The translations under genes were made by a program, and so were the position numbers. A stretch of DNA of 64,000 nucleotides from Labrenzia sp. VG12 (GTDB taxonomy: Bacteria > Pseudomonadota > Alphaproteobacteria > Rhizobiales > Stappiaceae): positions 4,092,001 through 4,156,000 of the forward strand of contig NZ_CP022529.1 of the NCBI RefSeq assembly GCF_002237595.1. Reading direction: 5' to 3'. This document shows positions 44,466 through 54,082 of the stretch, piece after piece (position 1 is the first letter of the stretch; each line of letters starts with the position of its first letter). The notes under the pieces were generated by a model. It was not told where the DNA came from and did not search any database. It worked only from the letters and a program-made list of their open reading frames with translations.

Positions 44466-45125
44466 CTAATCGAAAATTGAGAGGCGACCGTCCGCGAGCA
44501 CCATGCGGCGGGCGTCCACCTGTTCCAGCAGCGCGATGTCGTGGGTCGCGATGACAACGGAGGTGCCGAGTTTGTTCAATTCAATGAACAGGCGCAACAG
44601 GCGACGAGCGAGAGGCGGGTCGACATTGCCGGTCGGCTCGTCAGCCAGGAGCACCTCCGGCCGGGTGATCAGCGCGCGCGCAATTGCCGCCCGTTGCTTC
44701 TCACCACCGGAGAGAACCGGCGGCAGGACATGCATCCGGTCGCCGAGCCCGACCCATTTCAGAAGGTCGATCACGTCGGAGCGATATTCGGATTCATCCT
44801 TGCCGACCACCCTCAGCGGCAGCGCGACATTTTCATAGGTTGTCAGATGATCCAGCAGCCGAAAATCCTGAAACACCACGCCGATCTTGCGACGGAGCTT
44901 GGGCAGCTCCTGTTTGCCGATCACGCTGAGGTCACGATTGAACACCTTGATCAATCCGCGCGTCGGCTGCAGAGACATGAACAGCAGCCGGATCAGGCTG
45001 GTTTTCCCGGCGCCCGACGGACCGGTCAGGAACTGAAAGGACTGCGGCTCGATCTCGAAACTGAGGTCGCGCAGGATTTCCGGCCCCATGCCATATCTCA
45101 ATCCGACATTCTCGAAGCGGATCAC
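44466..45125 (-). CDS. ftsE: Cell division ATP-binding protein FtsE
   Basis: 219 residues. Walker A GPSGAGKT near residue 36, Q-loop VFQDFRLL, signature LSGGEKQRAAIARAL, Walker B VLLADEPTGNVD and switch His in IATHDIALL. GTG start supported by AGGAG. It is first of the ftsE-ftsX pair and diverges from the zinc-ribbon gene. Confidence 0.94.
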   Translation of the reverse strand: MIRFENVGLRYGMGPEILRDLSFEIEPQSFQFLTGPSGAGKTSLIRLLFMSLQPTRGLIKVFNRDLSVIGKQELPKLRRKIGVVFQDFRLLDHLTTYENVALPLRVVGKDESEYRSDVIDLLKWVGLGDRMHVLPPVLSGGEKQRAAIARALITRPEVLLADEPTGNVDPPLARRLLRLFIELNKLGTSVVIATHDIALLEQVDARRMVLADGRLSIFD

Positions 45126-45355
45126 AAAAATACTCCTGTTGATGGACCGGTTCGCGTCTCGCTCTATAGCCTCGCCGTTAACGGTGCATTAATCATATAA
45201 AGGTCCATTAGAGTGATATTAATAGGTCCTGACCCAGGTGGGCCGAAAGTCCGACATGAAAAATGCTGGTTCTTGTCCAGAGTTTCGTGCCGAATTTCGC
45301 TCCCAGGGGACCTGTCAGGCCACTTTGAGCATGCCATGACGAAAGGTCTTCGCGC

Positions 45356-46291
45356 ATGAAGATCAAATGTCCGGACTGCGGTACGTCCTACGAAATCAAG
45401 GCAGAGGCCGTCGGCGCGGAAGGCCGCAGCGTGAAATGCGCCAAATGCGGCAACCGCTGGTTCGTTTCCCCGGAGGATGACGAAAAGGGCGACGTCGGTT
45501 TTGAAGCCGAGAGCGACGACAAGGCCGCGGATACCGGCACGGATGATCCCGGCAAGGACGAAGCGGACTGGGCAGCCGATGCCGAGGAAGACACTGCTGC
45601 GGAGCCCGGCGACGCATCGGAGGACGACGAGGATCCTGCCGATTTCCAGCCGGAACCGGCGACCTCCCGCGCCAGCCAGGATGAAGACAAGTACGCCGCT
45701 GATCTGAAGGACGAGACGCCTGACGACGAAGACGGACCGGTCGACATTGAATCCAGCGCCAAGCGACCGAAAATCATCGTCAACCCTGACAAGTTTCGAA
45801 GAGACCATATCGGTGCTGTGCTGAGATGGCTTTTCCGGCGCAATTACCGCCGCCTCGGCGGCATTGCCCTTTTTGGCGCCGCGCTTACCGTCTGCGTGTT
45901 TTTCGTCGGGATGCGGGACAATGTGGTCAAGCAGTCCCCCGATCTTGCCAGCCTGTTTCAGATGATCGGGTTTGACGTCAATCTGCGCGGGCTTGAGTTC
46001 CGCAATCTCCGGACGTTCACGGAAGTGGAAGACGGCAAGAGGGTGCTGGTCGTCGAGGGGTCGATCCGCAATCTGCTGGAAGAACGGAACGTTGTGCCTG
46101 CCGTTCGCCTGTCGATCCGCAGTGCAGACCATCAGGAAGTCTATGCCTGGACCGTGGAACCGCGCACAAAATCCCTGAATGCACTGGACGAGACCCGCTT
46201 CAGGACGATATTAGCCGACCCACCAGCCAATGCTTCCGATATCCAGGTCCGTTTTGTTGAACGCGGCAAACGGCAGATAGTTCTCGAGTGA
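45356..46291 (+). CDS. MJ0042-type zinc-ribbon / DUF3426 membrane protein
   Basis: 311 residues. The N-terminal CPDCGTSYEI and VKCAKCGNRW give a CxxC...CxxC zinc ribbon. An acidic, disordered stretch follows (about 45-140), then one membrane helix (GGIALFGAALTVCVFFVGM) and a C-terminal DUF3426-like domain (LVVEGSIRNLLEE, PAVRLSIRSADHQEV). These proteins are widespread in alphaproteobacteria with no firm role. hpt follows directly. Confidence 0.88.
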   Translation: MKIKCPDCGTSYEIKAEAVGAEGRSVKCAKCGNRWFVSPEDDEKGDVGFEAESDDKAADTGTDDPGKDEADWAADAEEDTAAEPGDASEDDEDPADFQPEPATSRASQDEDKYAADLKDETPDDEDGPVDIESSAKRPKIIVNPDKFRRDHIGAVLRWLFRRNYRRLGGIALFGAALTVCVFFVGMRDNVVKQSPDLASLFQMIGFDVNLRGLEFRNLRTFTEVEDGKRVLVVEGSIRNLLEERNVVPAVRLSIRSADHQEVYAWTVEPRTKSLNALDETRFRTILADPPANASDIQVRFVERGKRQIVLE

Positions 46292-46293
46292 CC

Positions 46294-46857
46294 ATGACCG
46301 CACACATTCACACCCTCTTTGATGAAGACGCCATCTCGCAGCGCGTCGGCGCGCTTGCAGAGGAAATTGCCGAAGGCCGGCCCCAGAACCTTCTGGTGGT
46401 CGCTGTCCTGAAGGGCAGCTTCATCTTTGCAGCGGATCTCGTACGCGCCATGCACCGTGCAGGGCTGCAGCCCGAAATGGAGTTCATGCACCTGTCCTCC
46501 TACGGCGCTGGCACCGAAGGTTCGGACACCATCCGGATTTTGCGCGATGTTGAAAGTGACGTTAACGACCGCGATATTATTTTGGTGGATGATATCCTGG
46601 AATCCGGCCGCACCTTGTCCTTTGCCAAGGAGCGGCTGAAAAACCGGGGCGCCCGGTCCGTCAAGGTTGCCGCCTTGCTGGATAAACCCGAGCGCCGCAA
46701 AGCTGCCATATCTGCCGATTATGTCGGTTTCGCCTGTCCTGATAAGTTTGTCGTCGGATATGGTATGGATATGGGCCACGCCTGGAGGCAGCTGCCCTAT
46801 ATTGGATACGTTGTCGTGCCCGAGGAGGGAGCGGCAGACGGCAAAACAGGAGAGTGA
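46294..46857 (+). CDS. hpt: Hypoxanthine phosphoribosyltransferase
   Basis: Salvages hypoxanthine or guanine with PRPP. 187 residues, normal length. VVAVLKGSFIFAADLVRAM near the N-terminus and the PRPP motif DIILVDDILESGRTL are diagnostic. KVAALLDKPERRK and VGFACPDKFVVGYG complete the family pattern. An earlier GTG (46288) overlaps the upstream stop; the ATG is preferred. It is co-transcribed with the CpdR-like gene, which starts 2 bases later. Confidence 0.94.
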   Translation: MTAHIHTLFDEDAISQRVGALAEEIAEGRPQNLLVVAVLKGSFIFAADLVRAMHRAGLQPEMEFMHLSSYGAGTEGSDTIRILRDVESDVNDRDIILVDDILESGRTLSFAKERLKNRGARSVKVAALLDKPERRKAAISADYVGFACPDKFVVGYGMDMGHAWRQLPYIGYVVVPEEGAADGKTGE

Positions 46858-46859
46858 GC

Positions 46860-47255
46860 ATGGCTCGCATTCTTCTTACCGAAGATGATGAGGCTGTCCG
46901 CAGCTTTGTAAAGCGCGCCCTGGAGCTGGACGGGCACACCGTCGAAGCGGCGGAAGACGGCGGTGAAGCCGTCGAGATCCTGAACAGGGACAAGGGCGGC
47001 TATGACCTCCTGCTGACGGATATCAAGATGCCCGTCATGGATGGCATTGCGCTTGCTCTTCACACAGCGCGCGATTTTCCGCAAATGCCCATCCTGATGA
47101 TGACCGGCTTCGCCGACCAGCGCGAACGCGCCAACGGTCTCGATTCGCTGGTACATGATGTCATCACCAAGCCGTTTTCCCTGGCCGACATCCGCAAGGT
47201 GGTCCGCCAGGCGATCTCCGGCGAAACGGTCCAGGAGACACGCCGCTACGCATGA
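46860..47255 (+). CDS. Single-domain response regulator, CpdR-like
   Basis: 131 residues, a receiver domain with no output domain. Phosphoacceptor in LLLTDIKMPVMDG (Asp near 54), Thr in ILMMTGFA and Lys in ITKPFS are all present. Sequence and the position next to hpt match CpdR of Hyphomicrobiales, which when unphosphorylated directs ClpXP to cell-cycle substrates. AGGAGAG lies upstream of the ATG. The CpdR identity is likely but not proven. Confidence 0.82.
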   Translation: MARILLTEDDEAVRSFVKRALELDGHTVEAAEDGGEAVEILNRDKGGYDLLLTDIKMPVMDGIALALHTARDFPQMPILMMTGFADQRERANGLDSLVHDVITKPFSLADIRKVVRQAISGETVQETRRYA

Positions 47256-47285
47256 CAGCGCCGGCTTTGCCTGCAAATCCGTTCC

Positions 47286-47305
47286 AACCCCGCTCCGGCG
47301 GGGTT
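47286..47305 (+). terminator. Rho-independent terminator after the cpdR-like gene
   Basis: AACCCCGC / GCGGGGTT is a perfect 8-bp stem with a 4-base loop, followed by TTTC. It ends the zinc-ribbon-hpt-cpdR transcript. Confidence 0.9.
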
Positions 47306-47495
47306 TTTCATTTGTGCTCTTTGCGCATCCTGAGCGCTGAGCCGGATTGAACACGCCCCCGTCTTTTTGCAACGGCCTCCGTGCTTCTTCTGGATGAGGA
47401 CGTTGGGCCAGCGTTGTCCTAAACACGCCAGTCACCTGAAAAACGCTGAAAACCGGTCTCGAAGGACAGGCGACCAGCCTCACCCCATAAACGGA

Positions 47496-47519
47496 AAGAC
47501 CCCGCAAAAGCGGGGTCTT
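47496..47519 (-). terminator. Rho-independent terminator after the DUF4175 gene
   Basis: AAGACCCCGC / GCGGGGTCTT is a perfect 10-bp stem with an AAAA loop, 27 bases past the stop. The minus-strand tail is TTCCGTTTATG. Confidence 0.85.
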
Positions 47520-47546
47520 GAACCTGCCGGGCTTGCTGAAACGGGT

Positions 47547-50129
47547 TCAATACCGCTTGAGCAACCGCTCCAGATAGTCGAGCTCCAGTTGCGGCCGGGA
47601 CGGGTCGGAGAACCGCCGGCGCAGCTCTTCCAGAATGCGCCGTGCCCGCTGAACGTCGATCTCGTCCGGGATCTGCACCCGATTGTTGAAGTCCGGGCCC
47701 TCCGTGCGCCGTGGGCGGCCAAGCGGGTCTTCATCCATCGGAGAGGGTCCCTGCGGTGATCCCATGCCTTCGCCCTGGCCCATCATCTGCTCTGTGAGGC
47801 CCTGGGCTCCCCGCCGCAGCGCATCCAGCGCATCGCCCTGTTGGCCGAGCGCCTGCTGGCCCTGACCTTCGCCCAGTGACTGCTGGGCCTCGCCCATCGA
47901 TTCACCGGCCTCGCCAAGCGCCTGGTTCTGGCCCATGCCGTTCTGGTTCAGCTGCTCCATCAGTTCCTGCAGCTGTTGCGCCAGGTTGCCCTGGCCCTGC
48001 TGCAGCTGCTCAAGCATCTGTTCCAGCTGCTCCTGGGTCATTTGCTGTTGCTGCCCCTGGCCCTGCTGCTGTTGCTGCTGGCCACGCCGCTGTTGCTGCT
48101 GATCCTGGTTGAAACTGTGCGTGTCATCCATCAGCTGCTGCTGGCGCTGGATCATCTCGCCCAGCTGGTTGAGCATTTCCATCATCTCGCTGGACATGCC
48201 GTTTGGCATCATCTGCGGTCGTCCGGCCTGCAGGTTCTCCAGCATCTGCTGCATCTGGGCCAGCAATTCGCGTGCGGCATCGCGGGAACCGGTCCGCGCC
48301 AGTTCCTCGATCCGGTCCAGCATCTCGCTCAGGTCCTGCTGGTTGAGCGTCTGCTGATTGCCGTCAAAGGGCTGCATGGCCTGCGGGTTCTGCCGCATCT
48401 GTTCTGCAAGGGCCTGCATATATTCGTTCAAGGCCTCGCGCAGCTGCTGGGTCAGCTTGGCGATTTCCTCATCGCTTGCGCCTTCTTCCAGCGCCTTGCG
48501 CAGGGCTTCCTGCGCTTCCCTCAGCTTCCGCTCCGCTGCCGACAGATCACCATCCTCGATGGAAAGCGCCAGATCCCAGAGAAGCGGCAGCATGGCTTTC
48601 AGGTCTTCATCGCTTTCGGCCCGGATCAGCTCACCATAGGCAAACCGCATGCCCAGATAGTTGCGCGGTTTGAAGTTGAACGTCTGTGGCGCCAGCATCA
48701 GGGCATCCAGCGCCGTGATCACCTGGGCATGGTTCTGGGCATCAAGCGCCAGGTTGCGGCGCTGTTCGACGACGGCCCGCGCCAGCGGCTTGCCAAAGCG
48801 GCGCTGAGGCAGCGTGATCCGGTATGCGGGCGACAGACCTTCCTGACCGGCCTGATCGCGGGCAGTCAGCGTGAGATCGACTTCAGAGCCCGCCCAGGGA
48901 TGCGAGGTCAGGTCGCGGATCGTCTCTGCAGTCTTGGCCGTTCCCGCACGCGGTGGCAGCGACAGGGGGAATTGCGGCGCCTCCACCAGAGGGCGGGGCA
49001 CACGGTCGCCGTGGTCCGGATTGGGCAGCGGCGTGATCCGCGCCTCTGCGGCCACGACCCCGTAGTCGTCCTTGACGAGATAGGAGAACTTCAAGGCCCC
49101 GCTGAGCTGTTCTTCCGGATCGTCCGTCAACCGGATGTCCGGCGCATCGTCCGGGCGCACGGCAAAAACAAAGCTGAGCAGCTGGTCTTCACCGTTCAGA
49201 AGTTCAACAACACCGGTTGTTTCCAGCTCAAGACGCCGTTCGACCGGCAACAGCTTGGCAAGCTCGGGATCCGTTGCCTCCGGCAATGCCTGCGGTTCGA
49301 TCAGGCTGGGTTCGGCGTCATCGGCGCCGGCAAAGGTCATCGCCAGATTGGGTGCCCCCTGGCTTCTGACCACCAGAATGGACCCTTCAGGTACGGAGAC
49401 CGGTGCACCCGGCTCCCGCAATTGCGCACTTTCGCCGGTCAGATAGACGGGCGGTTCGCTGGTGTAGAGTGGCGGTGTGACCCAGGCATCGAGCCGGGTT
49501 GGCGGTTCAACGGTCTTGAACGGGTTCTGAAACGCGGAGGTGAGCCGGCCAACACGGTCGCCGCCCGACACAGAAAAACCGATCACGATCAGGCAGGCCG
49601 CGAGAACCCGAAGGGCAAACGGATCACGGCGGAAAGCCTGTGGATCCGGCGCCCTGGAGCGAATGGCGGCGACGGCTTCTGCAGTCCGGCGCTGGTGCAG
49701 GGCCCAGATGGCCTGGCTTTCCGTATTGTTTGTGCCGATGGACAGGTCGTCTTCCAGCGCCGTCAGAGGACGGTGCGCATACCCGGACGACTGCTCCACC
49801 CGGCCAAGGGCGTCACCGCGTGATGGCCATCTGATGTGCAGAAGGTCACGCGCCGCATAAACCGCAAATCCGGCAAACAGGACAAGGCCAAGCGGGCCGG
49901 CCCAGGCCGGCAGCACAAGCCAGAGACCGAGCCAGGACAGACCGACAAACAGGCCGATAACCACAAGGACCGGCAGGGTGGCACGCCAGAGCCGCTCCAC
50001 GAACAGCGCCCAGCGGCTTTGCCGCACGAGCCGGTCGAGACGCGCCTTGATGAAGGCTCGCCAGCCGTAAGGTTCTGGAGACGGTGGCCGAATGGGGTCT
50101 CGGTTGCTGTCAGTCGGGCTCAATGGCAC
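47547..50129 (-). CDS. DUF4175 / TIGR02302 large membrane protein
   Basis: 860 residues. Two N-terminal helices (ATLPVLVVIGLFVGLSWLGLW and WAGPLGLVLFAGFAVYAARD) and a third near 190 are followed by a periplasmic beta-rich region. The C-terminal 300 residues are Gln- and Met-rich with coiled-coil character (LREAQEALRKALEEG, QMQQMLENLQAG, EQLEQMLEQLQQG). This is the alphaproteobacterial TIGR02302 family, of unknown function, usually next to lysA. The GTG at 50129 abuts GGAG; a TTG two codons later has better spacing. Confidence 0.88.
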   Translation of the reverse strand: MPLSPTDSNRDPIRPPSPEPYGWRAFIKARLDRLVRQSRWALFVERLWRATLPVLVVIGLFVGLSWLGLWLVLPAWAGPLGLVLFAGFAVYAARDLLHIRWPSRGDALGRVEQSSGYAHRPLTALEDDLSIGTNNTESQAIWALHQRRTAEAVAAIRSRAPDPQAFRRDPFALRVLAACLIVIGFSVSGGDRVGRLTSAFQNPFKTVEPPTRLDAWVTPPLYTSEPPVYLTGESAQLREPGAPVSVPEGSILVVRSQGAPNLAMTFAGADDAEPSLIEPQALPEATDPELAKLLPVERRLELETTGVVELLNGEDQLLSFVFAVRPDDAPDIRLTDDPEEQLSGALKFSYLVKDDYGVVAAEARITPLPNPDHGDRVPRPLVEAPQFPLSLPPRAGTAKTAETIRDLTSHPWAGSEVDLTLTARDQAGQEGLSPAYRITLPQRRFGKPLARAVVEQRRNLALDAQNHAQVITALDALMLAPQTFNFKPRNYLGMRFAYGELIRAESDEDLKAMLPLLWDLALSIEDGDLSAAERKLREAQEALRKALEEGASDEEIAKLTQQLREALNEYMQALAEQMRQNPQAMQPFDGNQQTLNQQDLSEMLDRIEELARTGSRDAARELLAQMQQMLENLQAGRPQMMPNGMSSEMMEMLNQLGEMIQRQQQLMDDTHSFNQDQQQQRRGQQQQQQGQGQQQQMTQEQLEQMLEQLQQGQGNLAQQLQELMEQLNQNGMGQNQALGEAGESMGEAQQSLGEGQGQQALGQQGDALDALRRGAQGLTEQMMGQGEGMGSPQGPSPMDEDPLGRPRRTEGPDFNNRVQIPDEIDVQRARRILEELRRRFSDPSRPQLELDYLERLLKRY

Positions 50130-50261
50130 CTCCGGTTTTCATCCCGGGGACTGCCGCTCAATGAAGATTTGCAGCCCACAGGACCTGCCCACCCAGACTA
50201 AGGTGAGGCATTGGAGGCCATCCGGCAAGTTGTCGGTTCAACTAATTGCCGGAAGATTGTG

Positions 50262-51536
50262 TCACGAACCGTTGAGCCAGTCCGGAATCCGGTCGAGTGC
50301 GATCAGCTCGTCAAAATCCGTCCTGGGACGAACTATCGCGAATTGATCAGCATTTACCAGCACTTCCGGGATCAGAAGACGGGAGTTGTAGGTGCTCGCC
50401 TGTACGGCCCCGTAAGCGCCGGCCGAATAGACTGCAAGCATGTCACCGGCCATTACCTTGGGCATATCCCGGTCCTGAGCCAGGAAATCGCCGGTTTCGC
50501 AGACCGGACCGACGATATCCGCCTTGATTCGCGCCGTTTCCGTTCCTGGTTCCCTGACCGGACGAACCTCATGATAGGCTTCGTAGAGCGTCGGCCGGAT
50601 AAGATCGTTCATGGCCGCATCGACAATCACGAAATTCTTGTCTGCGCCTTCTTTCACATAGATGACCTCGGTCACCAGGATGCCAGCATTTCCGGCAATC
50701 ATCCGGCCGGGCTCGAACATCACCTTGCAGTCCAGCTCGCGCACATGCTTCTTCACCACCTCGGCATAGGCATCCGGGTGCGGTGGCGGGTTGTTGTCGG
50801 TGACATAGGGAATGCCCAGTCCACCGCCCAGATCGACATGGTCGATCGCATGTCCCTGGGATCTCAGGTCCGTGATCAGGTCGCCGAGGCGCGAAAACGC
50901 ATTGTCGAACGGTTCCAGTTCCGTGATCTGGGAGCCGATATGCATGTCGATCCCGGTGACCTTGATGCCCGGCAGCGCCGCGGCCTCGGCATAGACTTCC
51001 CGGGCACGCTGCCACGGAATGCCGAACTTGTTTTCAGCCTTGCCGGTCGCGATCTTGGCATGGGTCTTTGCATCGACATCCGGATTGATGCGCATCGAGA
51101 CGCGGGCAGTCTTGCCCATGGCACTTGCGACACGCGACAGCTGCCTCAGTTCCGGCTCGGATTCCACGTTGAAGCACAGGATGTCTTCTTCCAGCGCGTT
51201 GGCCTGTTCAGCTTCAGTTTTGCCAACTCCGGAAAAGACGATCTTGTCGGCTGGCACGCCGGCGGCACGCGCCCGGCGCAATTCACCTTCCGACACCACG
51301 TCCATGCCGGCACCCAGCCGGGCGAGCGTCTTCAGGACCGCCTGATTGGAATTGGCCTTCATGGCATAACAGACAAGCGTCGGGATATCGTCGAAGGCGG
51401 AGGAGAACACCTCGAAATGGCGGGTCAGCGTGGCCGTCGAGTAGCAGTAGAACGGGGTGCCGACCGCCCGCGCGATCTCTTCGATCGCCACGTCTTCGGC
51501 AAAAAGGGCACCGTCTCGATAGTCAAAGTGATGCAA
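50262..51536 (-). CDS. lysA: Diaminopimelate decarboxylase
   Basis: Converts meso-diaminopimelate to lysine, PLP-dependent. 424 residues. PLP lysine in VCYAMKANSNQAVLK (near residue 61), HIGSQ, LGGGLGIPY, EPGRMIAGNAG, and CETGDFLAQD (Cys of the active site from the other subunit). The start is TTG, preceded by GGGGGC; no in-frame ATG fits. It is followed by the DUF4175 gene and preceded by the small lipoprotein gene, as in other rhizobia. Confidence 0.95.
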   Translation of the reverse strand: MHHFDYRDGALFAEDVAIEEIARAVGTPFYCYSTATLTRHFEVFSSAFDDIPTLVCYAMKANSNQAVLKTLARLGAGMDVVSEGELRRARAAGVPADKIVFSGVGKTEAEQANALEEDILCFNVESEPELRQLSRVASAMGKTARVSMRINPDVDAKTHAKIATGKAENKFGIPWQRAREVYAEAAALPGIKVTGIDMHIGSQITELEPFDNAFSRLGDLITDLRSQGHAIDHVDLGGGLGIPYVTDNNPPPHPDAYAEVVKKHVRELDCKVMFEPGRMIAGNAGILVTEVIYVKEGADKNFVIVDAAMNDLIRPTLYEAYHEVRPVREPGTETARIKADIVGPVCETGDFLAQDRDMPKVMAGDMLAVYSAGAYGAVQASTYNSRLLIPEVLVNADQFAIVRPRTDFDELIALDRIPDWLNGS

Positions 51537-51648
51537 GGAACGCCCCCATGCAGCTGGATCGTCCCGCGTTTCCTCATCAGAAGAAACGAAACGGTTCGGA
51601 TCGGTATTAAGGTGTCGGCGCGGCCAACTGGCTGTGAGCGCCGGGAAG

Positions 51649-51861
51649 TTACTGGATCAGGAAGTCCAACGGAAAGGACTTGTTGTTTTGCGGCGCCGCC
51701 GGTTCAACCTGCGCGGCAACGGCAGGGTCCACTGCAGTGCCTTCCTGCGCCGGCGGCGCGCTCGGATCGTCCAGCCCGCCCTTCCGGCCACAGCCCGCAA
51801 GGGTGACACTCAGGCAAAGTCCGATCAAAGCCAGGGATTTGAGCCGGGTTGTCATCGCCAT
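51649..51861 (-). CDS. Small lipoprotein, LptM-like
   Basis: 70 residues. The lipobox is LAGC, followed by GRKGGLDDP. The CGxKGPL-like start of the mature protein resembles LptM (YifL), which assists LptD maturation in E. coli and lies next to dapF there. Here it sits between argH and lysA, a conserved alphaproteobacterial order. AAAGGGC lies upstream. Family assignment is tentative because the protein is short. Confidence 0.75.
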   Translation of the reverse strand: MAMTTRLKSLALIGLCLSVTLAGCGRKGGLDDPSAPPAQEGTAVDPAVAAQVEPAAPQNNKSFPLDFLIQ

Positions 51862-51974
51862 CTTGCCCTTTTGAACCGGTTGGCCCGCCCCGGTTCAGGG
51901 CGGACTGCAATTACATTATCTGCGCATTGTCCTCGCATGTGACGGCGCATTCGGCAAGGGCCAAGGCGATTGCC

Positions 51975-53360
51975 TCAGGTCTTTGCCAGGTCCTTCAGCC
52001 AGCGGCGTGCCTGTTTGCGCACATTGACCGGCGACGTGCCGCCATAGCTGGTACGGCTGCGCACGGACTTGTCGACCGACAGGACCGAAAAGATTTCTTC
52101 GGTGATTTTCGGCTCGACCGCCTGCATGTCTTCCAGCGGCACCTTGTGCAGCTCGATGTTGCGTTCAACGGCAAGCGCAACGATCCGGCCGGTCACATGG
52201 TGCGCGTCGCGGAACGGCAATCCGAGCACCCGCACCAGCCAGTCAGCCAGATCCGTCGCGGTGGAATAGCCCGAGCCTGCTGCCTTTTTCATGGCTTTGA
52301 CCACCGGCTCCAGGTCCCGCACCATGCCGGTCATCGCGGCGAGCGCCAGGGAAATGCTGGCCAGACCGTCAAAGGCCTGTTCCTTGTCTTCCTGCATGTC
52401 CTTGGAATAGGCCAGCGGCAGACCCTTCATCATCACCAGCAGCGCCTGCAGAGAGCCGTAGATCCGGCCGGATTTCGCGCGGACAAGTTCCGCGGCATCC
52501 GGGTTCTTTTTCTGCGGCATGATCGACGAACCGGTCGAGAACTTGTCGGACAGCTTGACGAAGCCGAACTGGGCCGAACACCAGATGACGATTTCTTCGG
52601 CGAGGCGGGACAGGTGCATGGCGGTCAGGGAGGCAGCCGCCAGCGCCTCGATCACGAAGTCCCGGTCCGACACGGCATCGAGCGAGTTGGCCGACGGCCG
52701 GTCGAAACCAAGCGCTTCGGCGGTCATTTTGCGGTCGATGGGAAAGGACGTTCCGGCAAGGGCGGCGGCGCCGAGCGGGCATTCGTTCATGCGCTTGCGC
52801 GCGTCGCGCACCCGGCCACGGTCACGCGCGAACATCTCGACATAGGCGAGCAGATGGTGGCCGAAGGTCACCGGCTGTGCCGATTGCAGATGAGTGAAGC
52901 CCGGCATGACAACAGAGGCATGGGTCTCCGCCTTTTCGGCAAGCACCTGCATCAGGTCCGTCAACTGCGCATCCAGCGTGTCGAGCGTGTCACGCACCCA
53001 GAGGCGGAAATCGGTCGCCACCTGGTCATTGCGCGAGCGCGCCGTGTGCAGCCGGCCGGCGGCCGGGCCGATCAGCTCGGCAAGACGCGCCTCCACATTC
53101 ATGTGAATGTCTTCCAGCGCCCGGGAGAAGGTGAAGGTGCCGCCGTCGATCTCTGACAGGATTGTGTCTAGACCTTGAACGATCTTGTCGGCATCGTCCC
53201 GCGTCACAATGTCTTTTTCCGCGAGCATGCGCACATGGGCTTTCGAGCCGTCGATGTCCTGCCTATATAGCTTCCGGTCGTAGTCGATGGAGGCGTTGAT
53301 CTCCTCCATGATGGCGTCCGGTCCCTCGGCGAACCGGCCTCCCCACATGCGATTGCTCAT
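51975..53360 (-). CDS. argH: Argininosuccinate lyase
   Basis: Cleaves argininosuccinate to arginine and fumarate. 461 residues, the usual size. MWGGRFAEGPDAIMEEINAS is the standard N-terminus and GSSIMPQKKNPD is the fumarase-superfamily signature with the catalytic Ser. HTARSRNDQVATD is also conserved. The start at 53360 has AGGGACAGG upstream; a longer reading would add 80 unrelated residues. It diverges from tlpA with only 41 bases between start codons. Confidence 0.96.
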   Translation of the reverse strand: MSNRMWGGRFAEGPDAIMEEINASIDYDRKLYRQDIDGSKAHVRMLAEKDIVTRDDADKIVQGLDTILSEIDGGTFTFSRALEDIHMNVEARLAELIGPAAGRLHTARSRNDQVATDFRLWVRDTLDTLDAQLTDLMQVLAEKAETHASVVMPGFTHLQSAQPVTFGHHLLAYVEMFARDRGRVRDARKRMNECPLGAAALAGTSFPIDRKMTAEALGFDRPSANSLDAVSDRDFVIEALAAASLTAMHLSRLAEEIVIWCSAQFGFVKLSDKFSTGSSIMPQKKNPDAAELVRAKSGRIYGSLQALLVMMKGLPLAYSKDMQEDKEQAFDGLASISLALAAMTGMVRDLEPVVKAMKKAAGSGYSTATDLADWLVRVLGLPFRDAHHVTGRIVALAVERNIELHKVPLEDMQAVEPKITEEIFSVLSVDKSVRSRTSYGGTSPVNVRKQARRWLKDLAKT

Positions 53361-53401
53361 GTCCTGTCCCTTAGAAGGCGCCCCGAACGGGGTGTGAACG
53401 A

Positions 53402-54064
53402 ATGACCAAGCCAACAGAACCCGCAAAAGCCCCCAGACGCGGCTTACTTGCCGCCGGGCTCGCCGGTGCAGTGGCCGCCGTAGCGGCTCTATACGTGATC
53501 GTTGGTCCGAATGGCAATATCGACGGTGCGCAAAGCTGTTCGGCCGCACTCGCGTCGGCCAAGGCTGCAAAGCCCTTTGCCAAGGGTGAAGTCGCCGCAT
53601 TTCTGCCGGCCAGCCAGCCGCTTGATCTCCAGGACCTGACCTTTCTGGGCGACGACGGCAATCCGCGAACCATGGCCGATTTCAGGGACAAAACTGTTCT
53701 CTTGAACCTGTGGGCCACCTGGTGCGCACCGTGCCGCAAGGAGATGCCGGCCCTGGATGAATTGCAGGCGGATATGGGCGGGGAAGATTTCGAGGTGGTC
53801 GCCGTCAGCCTGGATCGTGGTGGCCCGGACAAACCAAAGGCCTTCCTGGAGGAAATCGGCGTTGGCAATCTGTCCTTCTACCAGGACAGCACCAATCAGC
53901 TCTTGCAGGACCTGCGCAAGGTTGCGCGCGCCACGGGTTTGCCGACCACGATCCTGATCGGACCCGAGGGCTGCGAGATCGGAACCATGTATGGCCCCGC
54001 CGAATGGGCATCCGGCGAGGCCAAATCTCTGATTGAAAGTTCCATGCGGCCGTCCGGCACCTGA
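53402..54064 (+). CDS. tlpA: Thiol:disulfide interchange protein TlpA
   Basis: 220 residues. An N-terminal anchor (GLLAAGLAGAVAAVAALYVIV) places the thioredoxin-like domain in the periplasm. The redox motif is WCAPC (residues 107-111), followed by LPTTILIG with the cis-Pro. TlpA reduces disulfides and supports cytochrome aa3 copper-site assembly in Bradyrhizobium. Divergent from argH, as in other rhizobia. Confidence 0.92.
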   Translation: MTKPTEPAKAPRRGLLAAGLAGAVAAVAALYVIVGPNGNIDGAQSCSAALASAKAAKPFAKGEVAAFLPASQPLDLQDLTFLGDDGNPRTMADFRDKTVLLNLWATWCAPCRKEMPALDELQADMGGEDFEVVAVSLDRGGPDKPKAFLEEIGVGNLSFYQDSTNQLLQDLRKVARATGLPTTILIGPEGCEIGTMYGPAEWASGEAKSLIESSMRPSGT

Positions 54065-54082
54065 GCGCCGGGGCGGCTGCCG

